A stretch of DNA of 64,000 nucleotides, taken from assembly GCF_002896855.1 (NCBI RefSeq), contig NZ_CP021850.1:3249665-3313664 (forward strand), in the 5' to 3' direction. Source of the DNA: Clostridium thermosuccinogenes (GTDB taxonomy: Bacteria > Bacillota > Clostridia > Acetivibrionales > DSM-5807). The notes under the pieces were generated by a model. That model was given only the letters and a program-made list of their open reading frames with translations. It made no database searches and was not told where the DNA came from. The position numbers were made by a program, and so were the translations under genes. Within the stretch, counting starts at the first letter, position 1. Every line of letters begins with the position of its first letter. Positions 1-9,790 of the stretch are shown in pieces.

Positions 1-954
1 AGCGACCGATGCCATATCCGTTTTTCCCATGCTGTCATAGGGAAAACGGCTTTTGGTGACAGGGATTTCAAAAGGTATATCCTTTCCCAGCCCGAATCTG
101 TCGGCAAGACTCCTCAAGACGTTTTCCCCCAGCTCAACTCCCACCTGGGAAAAGAAAACATTGCTGGATACGGCTAAAGCTTTTTTCATATCTATTTTTC
201 CATAGGCTTTTTTTCCGGTATTGGAAAAGGGTTTTCCATCTATGGTGACAGTACCTTTGTCTTCTATTACAAGGTCTTCCATCCCGTTTTCCAAAGCTCC
301 GGCGCTTATCACGGTTTTGTAGGTTGAACCCGGCGTATAAAGGCCCTGGGTGGCACGGGGAAGGAATATCGCATCCTCCGACTCCACCATGGCCTGCCAG
401 TTGGCACTGAGCTTATCTTCGTTGGGGTCAAAGGCAGGCTTGCTCACCAAAGCCAATATTTCTCCGGTTTTTGGGTTCATCGCAACCACTGCCCCATTTC
501 TGTCTCCCAACAGCTGACTTGCCAATTTCTGCAGTTCATGGTCCAGTGTAAGATAAACATCATCTCCATATCTCATGCCGGATTCATCCCGGTTGCCAAA
601 ATCGAATATGCCTCTTTCGCTGCCCAACAGATAGTCATTATATGAAGCTTCCAGCATGGATTTCCCATAAGTTCTGGAATTATAGCCTATCACATGGCTG
701 TACAGTGACCCATGGGGATAGGTGCGCTTCCAACCGTCCTCGGTTTTTGGACTGTCAGCCAGCACGATGCCATTTTTGTCCAAAATCCTGCCCCGTATGG
801 TATCTTCCTCTGCTTCCCACTGCCTTTGGTTGTAGGAATTTGTGATAATCCTGTCCTTTACAAAAAGCTCGAAATAGGTGAGATATACTACGAGGCTTAA
901 AAACAGAACGCTCATTACAATCAATATATGAATGACCTTTCTATCTTCCTTCAT
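1..954 (-). CDS. Class B penicillin-binding protein (transpeptidase), 3' end outside window
   Basis: D,D-transpeptidase that cross-links peptidoglycan; PbpA/FtsI-like partner of the upstream FtsW/RodA-type glycosyltransferase. I translated it from the start at 954, where ATG follows an AAGGGAG ribosome binding site and overlaps the end of the ftsW-like gene by 14 bp. Visible features: short cytoplasmic N-terminus, one membrane anchor (about residues 8-28), a dimerisation-type region with the RGRILDKNG motif, then the transpeptidase domain. The active-site motif PGSTYK has its nucleophile at about Ser210 with Lys213, and the second motif SSN lies near residue 262. The KTG motif and C-terminus lie beyond base 1. 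Gene order FHA - FtsW/RodA - PBP is a known clostridial arrangement. The family is certain; whether it serves elongation, division or spore cortex is not decided here. Confidence 0.93.
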   Translation of the reverse strand, partial: MKEDRKVIHILIVMSVLFLSLVVYLTYFELFVKDRIITNSYNQRQWEAEEDTIRGRILDKNGIVLADSPKTEDGWKRTYPHGSLYSHVIGYNSRTYGKSMLEASYNDYLLGSERGIFDFGNRDESGMRYGDDVYLTLDHELQKLASQLLGDRNGAVVAMNPKTGEILALVSKPAFDPNEDKLSANWQAMVESEDAIFLPRATQGLYTPGSTYKTVISAGALENGMEDLVIEDKGTVTIDGKPFSNTGKKAYGKIDMKKALAVSSNVFFSQVGVELGENVLRSLADRFGLGKDIPFEIPVTKSRFPYDSMGKTDMASVA

Positions 955-2221
955 CCGAAATGCTCCCTTCATCCTGTCCGCCTTCTCTTGACACGGCTTC
1001 CAGAATCCCTAACTGAATAAAGCTCGTCGTAAGAGAACTTCCCCCATAGCTGATAAAAGGAAGAGTTATTCCTGTCAGGGGAATGAGCTTTATTACTCCT
1101 CCAATGATGATAAATGTCTGAAAACCAAACATACACGTTATTCCCAAAGCTACCGCCTTTTTGAAAGTATCTCCGGTTTTGAGCACGATTTTAATCCCCC
1201 TGTAAGCCAGCAGGAAATACAGCAGAATGACGGCCACTCCTCCGAATATTCCCATCTCCTCACATATGGCCGAGAATATGAAATCCGTTGTGACTTCCGG
1301 GATATAATCCGGCCTGCCCATACCCAGCCCTGTTCCGAAAAAGCCGCCGGACCCTATGGCAAACAGGGATTGGGTGATCTGATAACCTTTTCCTGCAATA
1401 TCGGCCCAGGGATTCAGCCATGTTACAACACGAACCCTTATGTGATACAGTGCAAAATATCCGGCTGTCCCTCCTAAAGCCGCAATTATCACATTTAGAA
1501 GCAAAAACTTCATATCGGCGTCAAAAACATACATCATGGTAATGTATATTATAAAGAACAGCAGCGCCGTTCCCCAGTCCCTCTGCATCACAAGAAAACC
1601 CATAAACATATATACAATTGCCATGAGGGCTATCCTGCCCTTTATCTTTATCTGTTTAAGTTTTAAGGTCAGGGCATTCAAAAATATCTGCTCCGAGTGG
1701 GTTAAATAGCATGCCAGTGTAAATATAAAAAGTATTTTTATAAGTTCCGATGGCTGAAAACTGAAGCCTTTTATGACTATCCAGTTGGTGGAACCTTTTA
1801 TATTGCTTCCAAACACCAAAGTAACCAGGAAAAGGCCAAAAGAAGCAAAAGCATAGGCATACATCAGCTTATTCCATATCTTAATCCTGATATATATAAA
1901 ATAGCTTAGAAAGAACAGGACAATTCCTCCGGAAAACCATACTATCTGCTTAAACCCAAGTCCTCGATTTAACCGGTAAATCATAATAAATCCAACACTT
2001 GCCAGCATGGAAACTATTAAGAACAGATATTCATCTCCCAGTTCCTTCTTAACTATAAAAAGGTAAGTGCCTGCTATCAAAGTTATTATCAAAAGACCGG
2101 CACCTAATATATAAAAGTCATGGGGCTCCCTATAAAAAAACAGCAGCCCGAAAGCCAGGATATCAGCAAGCACCACCAGGCTGACAGGCCTTTTGTAGCT
2201 GGCGATCAGCATAGTATTCAC
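941..2221 (-). CDS. FtsW/RodA/SpoVE family peptidoglycan glycosyltransferase
   Basis: SEDS-family integral membrane protein of 426 residues that polymerises lipid II into glycan strands. It has about ten hydrophobic segments and the SEDS signatures near the C-terminus (LPFISYGGSS, around residue 385) and in the middle (FQPSELIKI, around residue 155; WLNPWAD, around residue 270). It starts only 5 bp after the stop of the FHA gene and overlaps the downstream PBP gene by 14 bp, so the three genes are translationally coupled. FtsW, RodA and SpoVE cannot be told apart from sequence alone; the linked PBP and FHA protein resemble clostridial sets described near morphogenesis genes. Confidence 0.93.
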   Translation of the reverse strand: MNTMLIASYKRPVSLVVLADILAFGLLFFYREPHDFYILGAGLLIITLIAGTYLFIVKKELGDEYLFLIVSMLASVGFIMIYRLNRGLGFKQIVWFSGGIVLFFLSYFIYIRIKIWNKLMYAYAFASFGLFLVTLVFGSNIKGSTNWIVIKGFSFQPSELIKILFIFTLACYLTHSEQIFLNALTLKLKQIKIKGRIALMAIVYMFMGFLVMQRDWGTALLFFIIYITMMYVFDADMKFLLLNVIIAALGGTAGYFALYHIRVRVVTWLNPWADIAGKGYQITQSLFAIGSGGFFGTGLGMGRPDYIPEVTTDFIFSAICEEMGIFGGVAVILLYFLLAYRGIKIVLKTGDTFKKAVALGITCMFGFQTFIIIGGVIKLIPLTGITLPFISYGGSSLTTSFIQLGILEAVSREGGQDEGSISDEGR

Positions 2222-2226
2222 TCCTT

Positions 2227-2676
2227 CTAATTCTCAACATACAGAAAATCCATCTGGCCTATATGTATTTTATCACCATCTCTTAAATATACCGGATCCC
2301 TTCCCAACCTCTCACCATTGACAAAGGAACCATTGGTACTGTTCAAATCCTGCATGGAGGTTCTCCCGTCATGTACGGTAAATCTCACATGCTTGCCTGA
2401 CACATAAGGGTCTTTTATGACAATGTCATTTTTATTGGACCGGCCCAGCTCCATGTTCCCATCCAAGGTATATGTTTCCTCAACCTTAAATCCAAGATCC
2501 TCTCTCCTGTTTATCAGCTTGATATATGGGAGGTTCTTTCCCTTTTTCATGCCATGCTTTCCTTTCGCTCCCATTGAGCTTATATCAAGGTATATAAGGC
2601 GTATGATGCCATATATAAACAGGTAGATGATAGTGATAAAAATATATTTCATTATCGACGACAATATCTCGTACAA
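2227..2676 (-). CDS. FHA domain protein with N-terminal membrane anchor
   Basis: A 149-residue protein. Residues about 8-28 are a hydrophobic anchor; residues about 70-145 form a forkhead-associated domain with GRS at the start of the loop, SGKH and NGSFVNG motifs typical of phosphothreonine binding. First gene of the FHA - FtsW/RodA - PBP set. The known role of such domains suggests it recruits the wall-synthesis pair in response to Ser/Thr-kinase signalling; that link is inference, since no kinase gene is in the window. Confidence 0.9.
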   Translation of the reverse strand: MYEILSSIMKYIFITIIYLFIYGIIRLIYLDISSMGAKGKHGMKKGKNLPYIKLINRREDLGFKVEETYTLDGNMELGRSNKNDIVIKDPYVSGKHVRFTVHDGRTSMQDLNSTNGSFVNGERLGRDPVYLRDGDKIHIGQMDFLYVEN

Positions 2677-2743
2677 TCCAAAAACCTCCTGTCATGCGGC
2701 AATACAGCTGCAAACCAAAAGCCAAAAAGCAGCGCCTGCTACT

Positions 2744-2773
2744 ATTATAACAAAAAAAACGCCGTAAAATATA
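2744..2773 (-). promoter_or_regulatory. Possible promoter of the FHA-ftsW-pbp operon
   Basis: On the minus strand a perfect TATAAT sits at 2749-2744, about 70 bp upstream of the FHA start, but the -35 region is poor (AT-rich). The remaining gap up to the N-acetyltransferase start at 3048 holds no gene I can support; a weak GGCG stem followed by a T run lies at about 2751-2779. Confidence 0.35.
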
Positions 2774-3047
2774 TAGGCGCTTGCCACCTTCTTTAAATTA
2801 ACTCATTGTGCTGGCCTTTCCGGTAGCATTATAATCTAAATTATATAACAAACCTGCGCAGGATTTAAATAATGCTGCATTGTGCAAAACCCCGATAAAG
2901 GCAATCCTTTTGTCCTTTCACTGTTTCTGCCGCATTTTTCGCACCGTCTGTAATTAATGCTAAAAAGCAGCTTGAATCAGGTTGCCGGTTATAGTAAAAT
3001 GCAATAAGCGGACTCTTTATAAAATTATCTCGAAAGGAATTGGTCAT

Positions 3048-3833
3048 ATGGCAAATCCTACCTATCCCCAAAGTGAATGCTGTGTACAGAAATATTTGGA
3101 ACGCATAGGATATAACGGACCGCTGGATGGTAGTGCCCGGACATTGTCGGCACTGCAGGAGGCTCATGTACATGCCGTACCTTACGAAAATCTGGACATA
3201 CTCATGGGACGCAAGCTATCTCTGGAAATCCCCGATCTTTATCAAAAAATAGTCGTCCGCAGGCGTGGCGGGTACTGTTTTGAACTCAACGGCCTGTTCG
3301 GATGGCTGCTTCGCGAGCTTTCCTATCCGGTAACCGATTATTTCGCACGGTTTTTAAGGGATGAAACAACCATCCCCATGCGCAGGCACAGAGTACTGAG
3401 AGTAGAAGCTGAAGGTCAAACCTATATATGCGACGTGGGTGTTGGAGGTCCTTCTCCGGCTCGTCCGTTGCTTCTGGTGGAAGGCTTGGAGCAAAGGCAA
3501 GGAGACGAAGCCTACCGCTTCCAAAAAGATCCCCTGCTGGGATGGGTAGTGCAAGAATTTCGTCATGGGGAGTGGTCGCCCTATTATTCCTTCACTGAAG
3601 ATCCCCAGCTTCCCGTGGATTTTGTAGCAACCAATTACTACTGTGAAAACTCACCCGATTCCATATTCAGAAAGGAAGCCATGATTTCCATAAGAACTGT
3701 GGAGGGACGTAACACCGTGGCAGGAAAGGAATTTCGTATTTTTAACCGGGATGGTGTAAAGACCTTTATTCCTGAAACCGAAGAAGCATACAAAGTAGCA
3801 TTGAGCAAATATTTTGGCATCGTGCTGGATTAG
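3048..3833 (+). CDS. Arylamine N-acetyltransferase
   Basis: Transfers acetyl from acetyl-CoA to arylamines or hydrazines; cytoplasmic, 261 residues, normal family length. The Cys-His-Asp triad is visible: Cys77 in RRGGYCFELN, His114 in MRRHRVLRV and Asp129 in CDVGVGG. I chose ATG 3048 because GAAAGGA lies just upstream; the frame is open back to 2982 but without a ribosome binding site. It stands alone and converges on the URO-D operon. The physiological substrate is unknown. Confidence 0.93.
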   Translation: MANPTYPQSECCVQKYLERIGYNGPLDGSARTLSALQEAHVHAVPYENLDILMGRKLSLEIPDLYQKIVVRRRGGYCFELNGLFGWLLRELSYPVTDYFARFLRDETTIPMRRHRVLRVEAEGQTYICDVGVGGPSPARPLLLVEGLEQRQGDEAYRFQKDPLLGWVVQEFRHGEWSPYYSFTEDPQLPVDFVATNYYCENSPDSIFRKEAMISIRTVEGRNTVAGKEFRIFNRDGVKTFIPETEEAYKVALSKYFGIVLD

Positions 3834-4015
3834 CTATATGCCATTGAATTTGAGATAAACATCCCATCTACATCATACAAAAGTGGTTGTTTCAGTCTTT
3901 TCATTCCGCAGGACGTGCAAGAAACCAGCTGAGCATCCCTGGAGCAAATAATCTTTAACGGCCTTGGTTTTTTACCCGATGGTGTATCATGCCTTTCCGT
4001 ATTTTTGCTCCCCAT
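3830..4015 (-). CDS. Small hypothetical protein downstream of the TIM-barrel gene
   Basis: A possible 61-residue product starting at ATG 4015 behind GGAG at good spacing, 70 bp after the TIM-barrel gene and ending inside the last bases of the convergent N-acetyltransferase gene. It carries a CTSCG cysteine cluster near the middle. I recognise no family. It could be a genuine small gene of the URO-D operon or chance. Confidence 0.3.
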   Translation of the reverse strand: MGSKNTERHDTPSGKKPRPLKIICSRDAQLVSCTSCGMKRLKQPLLYDVDGMFISNSMAYS

Positions 4016-4085
4016 GGCTTTCTCCAAATCATGCTTGTGTTCCTATGCCATAGAAAATGCTTCAGCTGGTTTGCATCATCATATC

Positions 4086-4961
4086 TCACTTATGGGATTC
4101 TGCTGCTCCGAAAGCACTCTGATTCTGGTTCGGACTGCCTCGGCGCCCCAATTTCGGAGTCCGGCGTTCCAATGCAGCCAGTGAAATTTCTATATCCTCG
4201 TATACCTCATCTGCGGTATGGCAGCCTACGGTCACCATGTCACAATCCCGGATGGTACTCCAGGAAAAATTGAGGCCTACAAAAGGTGTGCATCTTCCTG
4301 CAGCCATAGGTTTGATGGTCATGACAGATTTTTTTGCATTGTGAATGATACCTGCAACCATCTCAACCTCCACCTGCATCATGAAACCCATGCAGTTATA
4401 TATCTGTATATAAGTTTGTACGTCATAGTTATTGGCATCGCAATAAACAACAATTTCCGGCATATGCGCAGAAAGTCCCGGTATCATGCCGGCCTCACGA
4501 ATCATATAAGTATAATCGCTGATCCTTTCTATTGTTTCTCTCTGTCTGTTTACCAGCTTTTCAACACTCGAGTGATGCAGGAGGCAGAGGGATGATCCTA
4601 TTTCTGCACTTTTTTTGATAATCTTTTCTGTCTCCGCCCTTGATTTCTTGTTGTTCGCCACATTCACAATAGGTGTATCCACTATTATCATTTTTTTGCC
4701 GGTTTTATCCTCGGTATAGCGGATAGCATCCACAAGAATTTCATTCTGGCTTGCAGGAGCCATAATAGTATCGACACCATAATCAAGGAATGCCTTAAGC
4801 ACCGGATAAAAAGACTCGGCACTACTATACCGCTCACGGATCATTTTGTCAGCTGCTGGTCCGGTGTGGCTCCATCCAAGCAGCCAGTTTGTGCCGATAA
4901 TCATGCGTGATAAAGACAGATTTTCTACTGTAGTACGTGGAAATTGTACACATGCATCCAT
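4086..4961 (-). CDS. Predicted TIM-barrel protein, aldo/keto-reductase-like, linked to URO-D protein
   Basis: About 291 residues. ATG 4961 is preferred because AAAGGGGG lies 9 nt upstream; the frame extends to a TTG at 5000. The alternating hydrophobic strand and helix pattern (for example MIIVDTPIV and SSLCLLHHSS) looks like a barrel fold, and the gene follows the URO-D family gene with a 56-bp gap. I recognise similar URO-D-linked conserved proteins from gut and soil Clostridia but know no assigned reaction. Likely a partner in the same unknown one-carbon or demethylation-type pathway. Confidence 0.6.
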   Translation of the reverse strand: MDACVQFPRTTVENLSLSRMIIGTNWLLGWSHTGPAADKMIRERYSSAESFYPVLKAFLDYGVDTIMAPASQNEILVDAIRYTEDKTGKKMIIVDTPIVNVANNKKSRAETEKIIKKSAEIGSSLCLLHHSSVEKLVNRQRETIERISDYTYMIREAGMIPGLSAHMPEIVVYCDANNYDVQTYIQIYNCMGFMMQVEVEMVAGIIHNAKKSVMTIKPMAAGRCTPFVGLNFSWSTIRDCDMVTVGCHTADEVYEDIEISLAALERRTPKLGRRGSPNQNQSAFGAAESHK

Positions 4962-5017
4962 AACTTTTCCCCCTTTGCCTACAGCTTTGATTATGTCCAA
5001 TTAAAAGCACCAGGCTA

Positions 5018-6139
5018 TTATTTCATTCCGAACATTTTTTCCTTCAAATCCAGATAGTACAGATAATCTTGAGGTTTTACATTCGGCGGGCATCTGTGGT
5101 CACAGAACGGTATGTACCCTCCCTTTTCCACCAGCGGAACAAGGGTTTCCAGATATGCTTTTATTGCCTCCCGTCCGGCACCCAGCTGTATTTTATCCAC
5201 ACCGCCCATAATTCTCAATTCACCTTCATACTTTGAAAGAAGCTCTGCCGGGTGGGCACATCCGTTTACTTCAAAAGGAAACAGGCAGTTGACTCCTCCT
5301 TCCAAAAAGTATGGAAGAATTGGCCTTACATCGCCGTCGCAATCTATATACCAGATGTCTATCCCATGTTCACGGAGCTTTTTGCTGATCCTTTTATACC
5401 GTGGCATCACAACGTTTTTGAAGAAATCTACCGTAACGATAGGTCCGTTCTTAAAGCAGATATCTTCCCAGCCTGATGCAAAGTCAAAATCAAAATGAGG
5501 AAGAACCTGGTCCAGGAAATCCTCCACCAGCACACAGCAGGTTTCCACCATATCCTCCACCATGTCGGGATAATCATAGCATGCATAAGCCAGGCCTTCA
5601 AAAGTGAGCATATCCCGGATCTTTCCTATCATCGATCCACAGTCCACGCCCAACGGATAGTCACGATCGGCAGGATGGATCTTCTTCAGCTTTTCAATAT
5701 CAACTTTTCTTGCAGGGTCATCCCTCCGAAAACGTTCTTCCTTGCACCTTTTCCAATCCTCCGGAGTAACTACTGTAGGCTTTATGTAATGGGGTATCGT
5801 ATCATGGCCGTCCTTTGGAACCTCTGCCAGCAGACCGTCGGAATTCATTATTATCCTGGTATTTTCCCGTTCCTCTACCACCTCGTTGGGAAATCCCGGG
5901 CTCATCCATACATTCCCGCCTATTACGGAAATTTTATCGAAGTTGAAAAACAAGTCCGCTTCCCAATTGTTCTTTATTCCATTTTCGACAAATATGTCCC
6001 ATTCCTTAAAATTCTCATCCCAATAGCCGAATTCCATATTGAAGCAGCGGTCCACCGCTTTATAGTGCATCTGGTTGTTAAACCTTTCCCTGTCGGTCAT
6101 AGTACCTTTCCACTTTGGTCTGCAAGGTGTAATGGCCAT
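5018..6139 (-). CDS. Uroporphyrinogen decarboxylase (URO-D) family protein
   Basis: A 373-residue URO-D superfamily barrel. The N-terminal pattern (TDRERFNNQMHYKAVDRC) and C-terminal LVEKGGYIPFCDHRCPPNV match the branch that contains corrinoid methyltransferases and many uncharacterised proteins, not heme-pathway HemE. No other heme gene is near. Two starts are possible: ATG 6139 behind GAGGGGAG, or ATG 6100, which would start at MTDRERF as many relatives do. It is divergent from an XRE-cupin regulator that probably controls it. Confidence 0.82.
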   Translation of the reverse strand: MAITPCRPKWKGTMTDRERFNNQMHYKAVDRCFNMEFGYWDENFKEWDIFVENGIKNNWEADLFFNFDKISVIGGNVWMSPGFPNEVVEERENTRIIMNSDGLLAEVPKDGHDTIPHYIKPTVVTPEDWKRCKEERFRRDDPARKVDIEKLKKIHPADRDYPLGVDCGSMIGKIRDMLTFEGLAYACYDYPDMVEDMVETCCVLVEDFLDQVLPHFDFDFASGWEDICFKNGPIVTVDFFKNVVMPRYKRISKKLREHGIDIWYIDCDGDVRPILPYFLEGGVNCLFPFEVNGCAHPAELLSKYEGELRIMGGVDKIQLGAGREAIKAYLETLVPLVEKGGYIPFCDHRCPPNVKPQDYLYYLDLKEKMFGMK

Positions 6140-6342
6140 TTTTCATCGCTCCCCTCAAGAAAATATCTCTACTAAAGGCTGAAAGCCTAAATATCGGATA
6201 TAATAACAATTATATCTCTTTATGACTGCAAAAGCATTAAGGAAAATTGATAAGTGATATAAAAAAATTGCTGCATGTAGGTTTTAAACGCAGACTTTCC
6301 CCTAAATTGCTGACTTATATAAGGCTTTTATGCAGCACATTA

Positions 6343-6372
6343 TTGTGTTTTTTCATAATAAGCTGATATAAT
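6343..6372 (+). promoter_or_regulatory. Probable promoter of the XRE-cupin regulator
   Basis: TTGTGT at 6343-6348 and a perfect TATAAT at 6367-6372, 18-bp spacer, about 30 bp before the regulator start. The 260-bp divergent region to the URO-D gene would also hold the opposite promoter and operator; I see no convincing palindrome there. Confidence 0.45.
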
Positions 6373-6402
6373 TGCATTTAGAATGATTCAGCCAATGAAA
6401 GG

Positions 6403-6975
6403 ATGAAGGCAGGAATGAGTTTAAACCAGCCACCCCTGGTGGGTAAAAATATTCAAAATCAGAGAAAGCAAAAAGGATATAGCCTGGATGAGCTGGCAAA
6501 ACGTTCGGGTGTTTCCAAGTCCATGCTCTCCCAAATTGAGCAGGATAAAGCAAACCCAACGGTAGTAACCGTTTGGAAAATAGCTCATGCCCTTGATTTG
6601 CCGATGCAGGAGCTTTTAGAATCCGCATCGGACAATATTATTGAAGTTATCCGGTCCGACGATGCGCCTATCATATACTCCGAGGACAAACTATGTAAAA
6701 TCCGGATAAACTCACCACTGCACATGACTGATAATCTTGAGCTGTATCAGATGATATTCAAACCCGGAGGAAAGAATGTCTCCATGCCCCATTATCCAAA
6801 GGCCGAAGAATTTTTGACCGTGATTGAGGGAAAGTTTAAAGTCACCTCCGGGGAATATTCCGCAATACTTCAAAAGGGTGATACCGGCAGGTATCGCGCG
6901 GATATCGAACATGCCATAGAGAATATATCCGGGGGAGAAGCAGAAGCATATCTGGTGGTGTGGTTTCCCAAATAA
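6403..6975 (+). CDS. XRE-family transcriptional regulator with C-terminal cupin domain
   Basis: 190 residues (ATG 6403; ATG 6415 is an alternative). Residues about 15-70 are a Cro/C1 helix-turn-helix (SLDELAKRSGVSKSMLSQIE), residues about 115-185 a cupin small-molecule-binding barrel with HYPKAEEFLTVIEG and GDTGRYRADIEHAIEN. Such HTH-cupin proteins act as ligand-responsive repressors of adjacent metabolic genes. The divergent position makes the URO-D / TIM-barrel operon the likely target. Confidence 0.92.
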   Translation: MKAGMSLNQPPLVGKNIQNQRKQKGYSLDELAKRSGVSKSMLSQIEQDKANPTVVTVWKIAHALDLPMQELLESASDNIIEVIRSDDAPIIYSEDKLCKIRINSPLHMTDNLELYQMIFKPGGKNVSMPHYPKAEEFLTVIEGKFKVTSGEYSAILQKGDTGRYRADIEHAIENISGGEAEAYLVVWFPK

Positions 6976-7163
6976 GTCTAATATTATGTAAATCATAAAT
7001 GAATTCAGCTGATGATGGACTAATTTGATTGTTATTATGTGTTTTGGATCCTTTTGGAGCATCAATCATCAATTTCAATTGCTGAGTTCAGACAAGGTAT
7101 ACATCATTTATATCATACCAATATTGTCAGGAGTACGCTTTTGCATAATGGCTACAACGACAA

Positions 7164-7193
7164 AAGCACCCTGCTTGAAAGACCAGGGTGCTT
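7164..7193 (-). terminator. Rho-independent terminator after kbl
   Basis: Perfect 10-bp stem (AAGCACCCTG, 7164-7173, with CAGGGTGCTT, 7184-7193) and 10-nt loop, followed on the minus strand by TTTTGT. It lies about 50 bp after the kbl stop. The stretch 6976-7163 between the convergent regulator and this hairpin shows nothing else. Confidence 0.88.
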
Positions 7194-7241
7194 CGTCCTA
7201 TCCAGAGTTTAATATTCTACAATCTTTTCAATTGTCCTGCA

Positions 7242-8429
7242 TTACAAAATGCCCAATTCCTCTGCGGCTTCACGGAAGGCATGAATTGCAAAATCCAGGT
7301 CCTCTTTGGAATGAGCTGCGGAGATCTGAGTCCTTATTCTCGCCTTTCCTTTAGGCACCACAGGGTAGAAGAAACCAACCGCATAGACTCCCTTTTCCAT
7401 AAGCTTTTTAGCCATTTCCTGCGCCAGCACCGCATCTCCCAGCATGACAGGCACAATCGGATGCACGCCTTCTGTTATATTAAAGCCAGCTTCGGTCATT
7501 TTTCTTCTGAAATACATGGTGTTCTCCTTAAGCCTGTCTCGCAGTTCAGAGGATTCCGACAGAAGTTCCAGAACCTTCAGCGATGCATAGACTATGGCAG
7601 GAGACAGGGTATTTGAAAACAGGTAAGGCCTGGAGCGCTGCCTTAAAAGGTCTATGATTTCTTTTCTGCCGCTGGTATAGCCACCGCTGGCTCCCCCGAG
7701 GGCTTTCCCCAGGGTGCCGGTGATTATGTCTACCCTATCGGAAACCCCGCAGTATTCGGGAGTTCCCCGGCCATTTTCTCCCATGAAGCCTACGGCATGG
7801 CTATCGTCTACCATTACCAGGGCATCATATTTGTCGGCCAGATCGCAAATACCCTTCAAATTAGCAATAATTCCGTCCATTGAAAATACTCCGTCGGTAG
7901 CAATCAGCCTGAAACGGGCATTCTGCGCTTCTTTAAGCTTTTCCTCGAGGCTTTCCATATCATTGTTCTTATATCTGTACCGGGCAGCCTTGCAAAGCCT
8001 GATACCATCGATTATGCTGGCATGATTCAACTCATCGCTGATTATAGCATCCTGCTCCGACAGCAGTGTCTCAAAAAGCCCTCCGTTGGCATCAAAACAA
8101 GAGCTGTACAATATTGTGTCCTCCGTGCCTAAAAACTCCGACAGCTTCTTCTCAAGCTTTTTATGGATATCCTGTGTTCCGCAGATAAAGCGCACTGAAG
8201 ACAGCCCGAATCCCCACTCGTCATAGCTCTTTTTGGCGGCTGCCACAATATCGGGATGATTGGAAAATCCCAGGTAGTTGTTGGCGCACATATTGAGGAT
8301 TCCCTTTTTTCCCTGCACATCAATTCTCATTCCCTGGGGCCCTAGTATTGGACGCTCATCCTTCCAAAGCCCGCTCTTTTTTATGTCTTCCAGCTCGGAC
8401 CTGTAAAATTCTAAAGCCTTTTTCGACAT
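7242..8429 (-). CDS. kbl: Glycine C-acetyltransferase (2-amino-3-ketobutyrate CoA ligase)
   Basis: PLP enzyme that cleaves 2-amino-3-oxobutyrate with CoA to glycine and acetyl-CoA, the second step of threonine catabolism. 395 residues, standard length for the alpha-oxoamine synthase family. Seen: [10 protein letters not shown] (51-60), [11 protein letters not shown] (205-215) with the PLP-interacting Asp-His, and [10 protein letters not shown] with the Schiff-base Lys at about 242. The preceding gene is threonine dehydrogenase, which makes its substrate; gap 43 bp, shared promoter, and a terminator just downstream. Confidence 0.96.
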   Translation of the reverse strand: MSKKALEFYRSELEDIKKSGLWKDERPILGPQGMRIDVQGKKGILNMCANNYLGFSNHPDIVAAAKKSYDEWGFGLSSVRFICGTQDIHKKLEKKLSEFLGTEDTILYSSCFDANGGLFETLLSEQDAIISDELNHASIIDGIRLCKAARYRYKNNDMESLEEKLKEAQNARFRLIATDGVFSMDGIIANLKGICDLADKYDALVMVDDSHAVGFMGENGRGTPEYCGVSDRVDIITGTLGKALGGASGGYTSGRKEIIDLLRQRSRPYLFSNTLSPAIVYASLKVLELLSESSELRDRLKENTMYFRRKMTEAGFNITEGVHPIVPVMLGDAVLAQEMAKKLMEKGVYAVGFFYPVVPKGKARIRTQISAAHSKEDLDFAIHAFREAAEELGIL

Positions 8430-8472
8430 TCAAAACCCTCCTGTCCTTTTTGGATTCATATTAACAGTATTA

Positions 8473-9498
8473 TTAAACCCATTCCAGTATTACTTTGCCT
8501 GAGTTACCTGAAGCCATTATATCAAAGGCTTTTTGATAATCGGTGTATTTGAATTTATGGGTGATCACCGGTGTAATATCAAGGCCTGACTGGAGCATGA
8601 CCGTCATCTTATACCAGGTTTCATACATTTCACGCCCGTAAATACCCTTAATGGTAAGCCCGTTAAAGACCACCTTGTCCCAGTCTATCACCGTGCCGGG
8701 TTCCTGCAGACCGAGCATTGCAATCTTGCCCCCGTGGCACATTACGTCCACCATGCTGTTGAAAGCACTGCTGCTGCCTGACATTTCCAGGCCAACATCA
8801 AAGCCTTCCTTCATGCCCAGCTCTTTCATTGTCTCTTCGATGGAATCGGTAGCAACATTCAAGGCTCTTGTGACTCCGACCTTTTTAGCCAGCTCCAGGC
8901 GGTAAGGATTTACATCAGTAATAACCACATATCTCGCTCCTGCATGCTTTGCCACCGCTGCAGCCATGATTCCTATAGGCCCTGCCCCTGTTATGAGCAC
9001 ATCTTCACCCAGGACATTAAAGGCCAGGGCAGTATGTACAGCGTTGCCGAAGGGATCAAAACAACTGAAAAGCTCCATCGGTATTGACGGATCGCAGTGC
9101 CATACATTGGTCACCGGTATGGCAAGGTATTCGGTGAATGCTCCGGGACGGTTCACGCCAACACCCTTGGTTTCTCTGCAAAGATGCCTCCTTCCGGCCA
9201 GACAGTTCCTGCATCGTCCGCACACTATATGCCCTTCCCCCGACACTATGTCGCCAATTTTGAAATCATGCACATTGCTTCCCATGTCCACAATGGTTCC
9301 CACAAACTCATGCCCAATGGTCATCGGCGTCGGGATCGTCTTCTGCGCCCACTCATTCCATTTGTAAATATGTATGTCCGTACCGCATATCGAGGTCATA
9401 TGTACTTTTATCAGGACATCGTTTATGCCTATCTCCGGTATCGGAACATCATCGAGCCATATTCCGGGCTCCCGGTATTTTTTGACTAAAGCCTTCAT
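8473..9498 (-). CDS. tdh: L-threonine 3-dehydrogenase
   Basis: Zinc-dependent medium-chain dehydrogenase oxidising L-threonine to 2-amino-3-ketobutyrate with NAD+. 341 residues as in E. coli Tdh. Catalytic zinc ligands Cys38, His63 and Glu64 (ICGTD, GHE); structural zinc cysteines 93, 96, 99 and 107; Rossmann motif GAGPIG at 171-176. ATG 9498 follows GGGAGG. First gene of the tdh-kbl operon. Confidence 0.96.
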   Translation of the reverse strand: MKALVKKYREPGIWLDDVPIPEIGINDVLIKVHMTSICGTDIHIYKWNEWAQKTIPTPMTIGHEFVGTIVDMGSNVHDFKIGDIVSGEGHIVCGRCRNCLAGRRHLCRETKGVGVNRPGAFTEYLAIPVTNVWHCDPSIPMELFSCFDPFGNAVHTALAFNVLGEDVLITGAGPIGIMAAAVAKHAGARYVVITDVNPYRLELAKKVGVTRALNVATDSIEETMKELGMKEGFDVGLEMSGSSSAFNSMVDVMCHGGKIAMLGLQEPGTVIDWDKVVFNGLTIKGIYGREMYETWYKMTVMLQSGLDITPVITHKFKYTDYQKAFDIMASGNSGKVILEWV

Positions 9499-9561
9499 TT
9501 TACCTGCCTCCCTACAAATAATCTTTCGCCCTTATTCAATATATCGAACATTTTGTATATT

Positions 9562-9590
9562 ATATTATTATTTTGAAGGATATATGTCAA
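9562..9590 (-). promoter_or_regulatory. Promoter of the tdh-kbl operon
   Basis: Minus strand: perfect TTGACA at 9590-9585, 17-bp spacer, TAATAT at 9567-9562. The start site would lie about 57 nt before the tdh ATG. No attenuator or riboswitch is visible in the leader. Confidence 0.65.
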
Positions 9591-9790
9591 TCAGAATTTT
9601 TGCTTTTCAGAGTTGCCACTAAAGCATTAGATTGACTGCAGAAATTTGGGATTATGCTGATTGGACCGGATAAGAAAGGATGATTTCTGCCAGAGACGTA
9701 AGAAAACATTATTTTTCCTTAACGAACAAGTAAATCGACAGTCAGCATAACAGTTATAACTGTAAGCGTCAAATAGAATAGGACAAAAAA

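Noticed and set aside
2865-3173. 102-codon minus-strand open frame
   Set aside because: Overlaps the start of the N-acetyltransferase gene on the other strand; no start signal and no family.
5018-6139. Heme-pathway HemE
   Set aside because: Sequence pattern and context fit the non-heme URO-D branch; no other heme genes.
5495-6175. 226-codon plus-strand open frame
   Set aside because: Antisense to the URO-D gene, which has clear family motifs.
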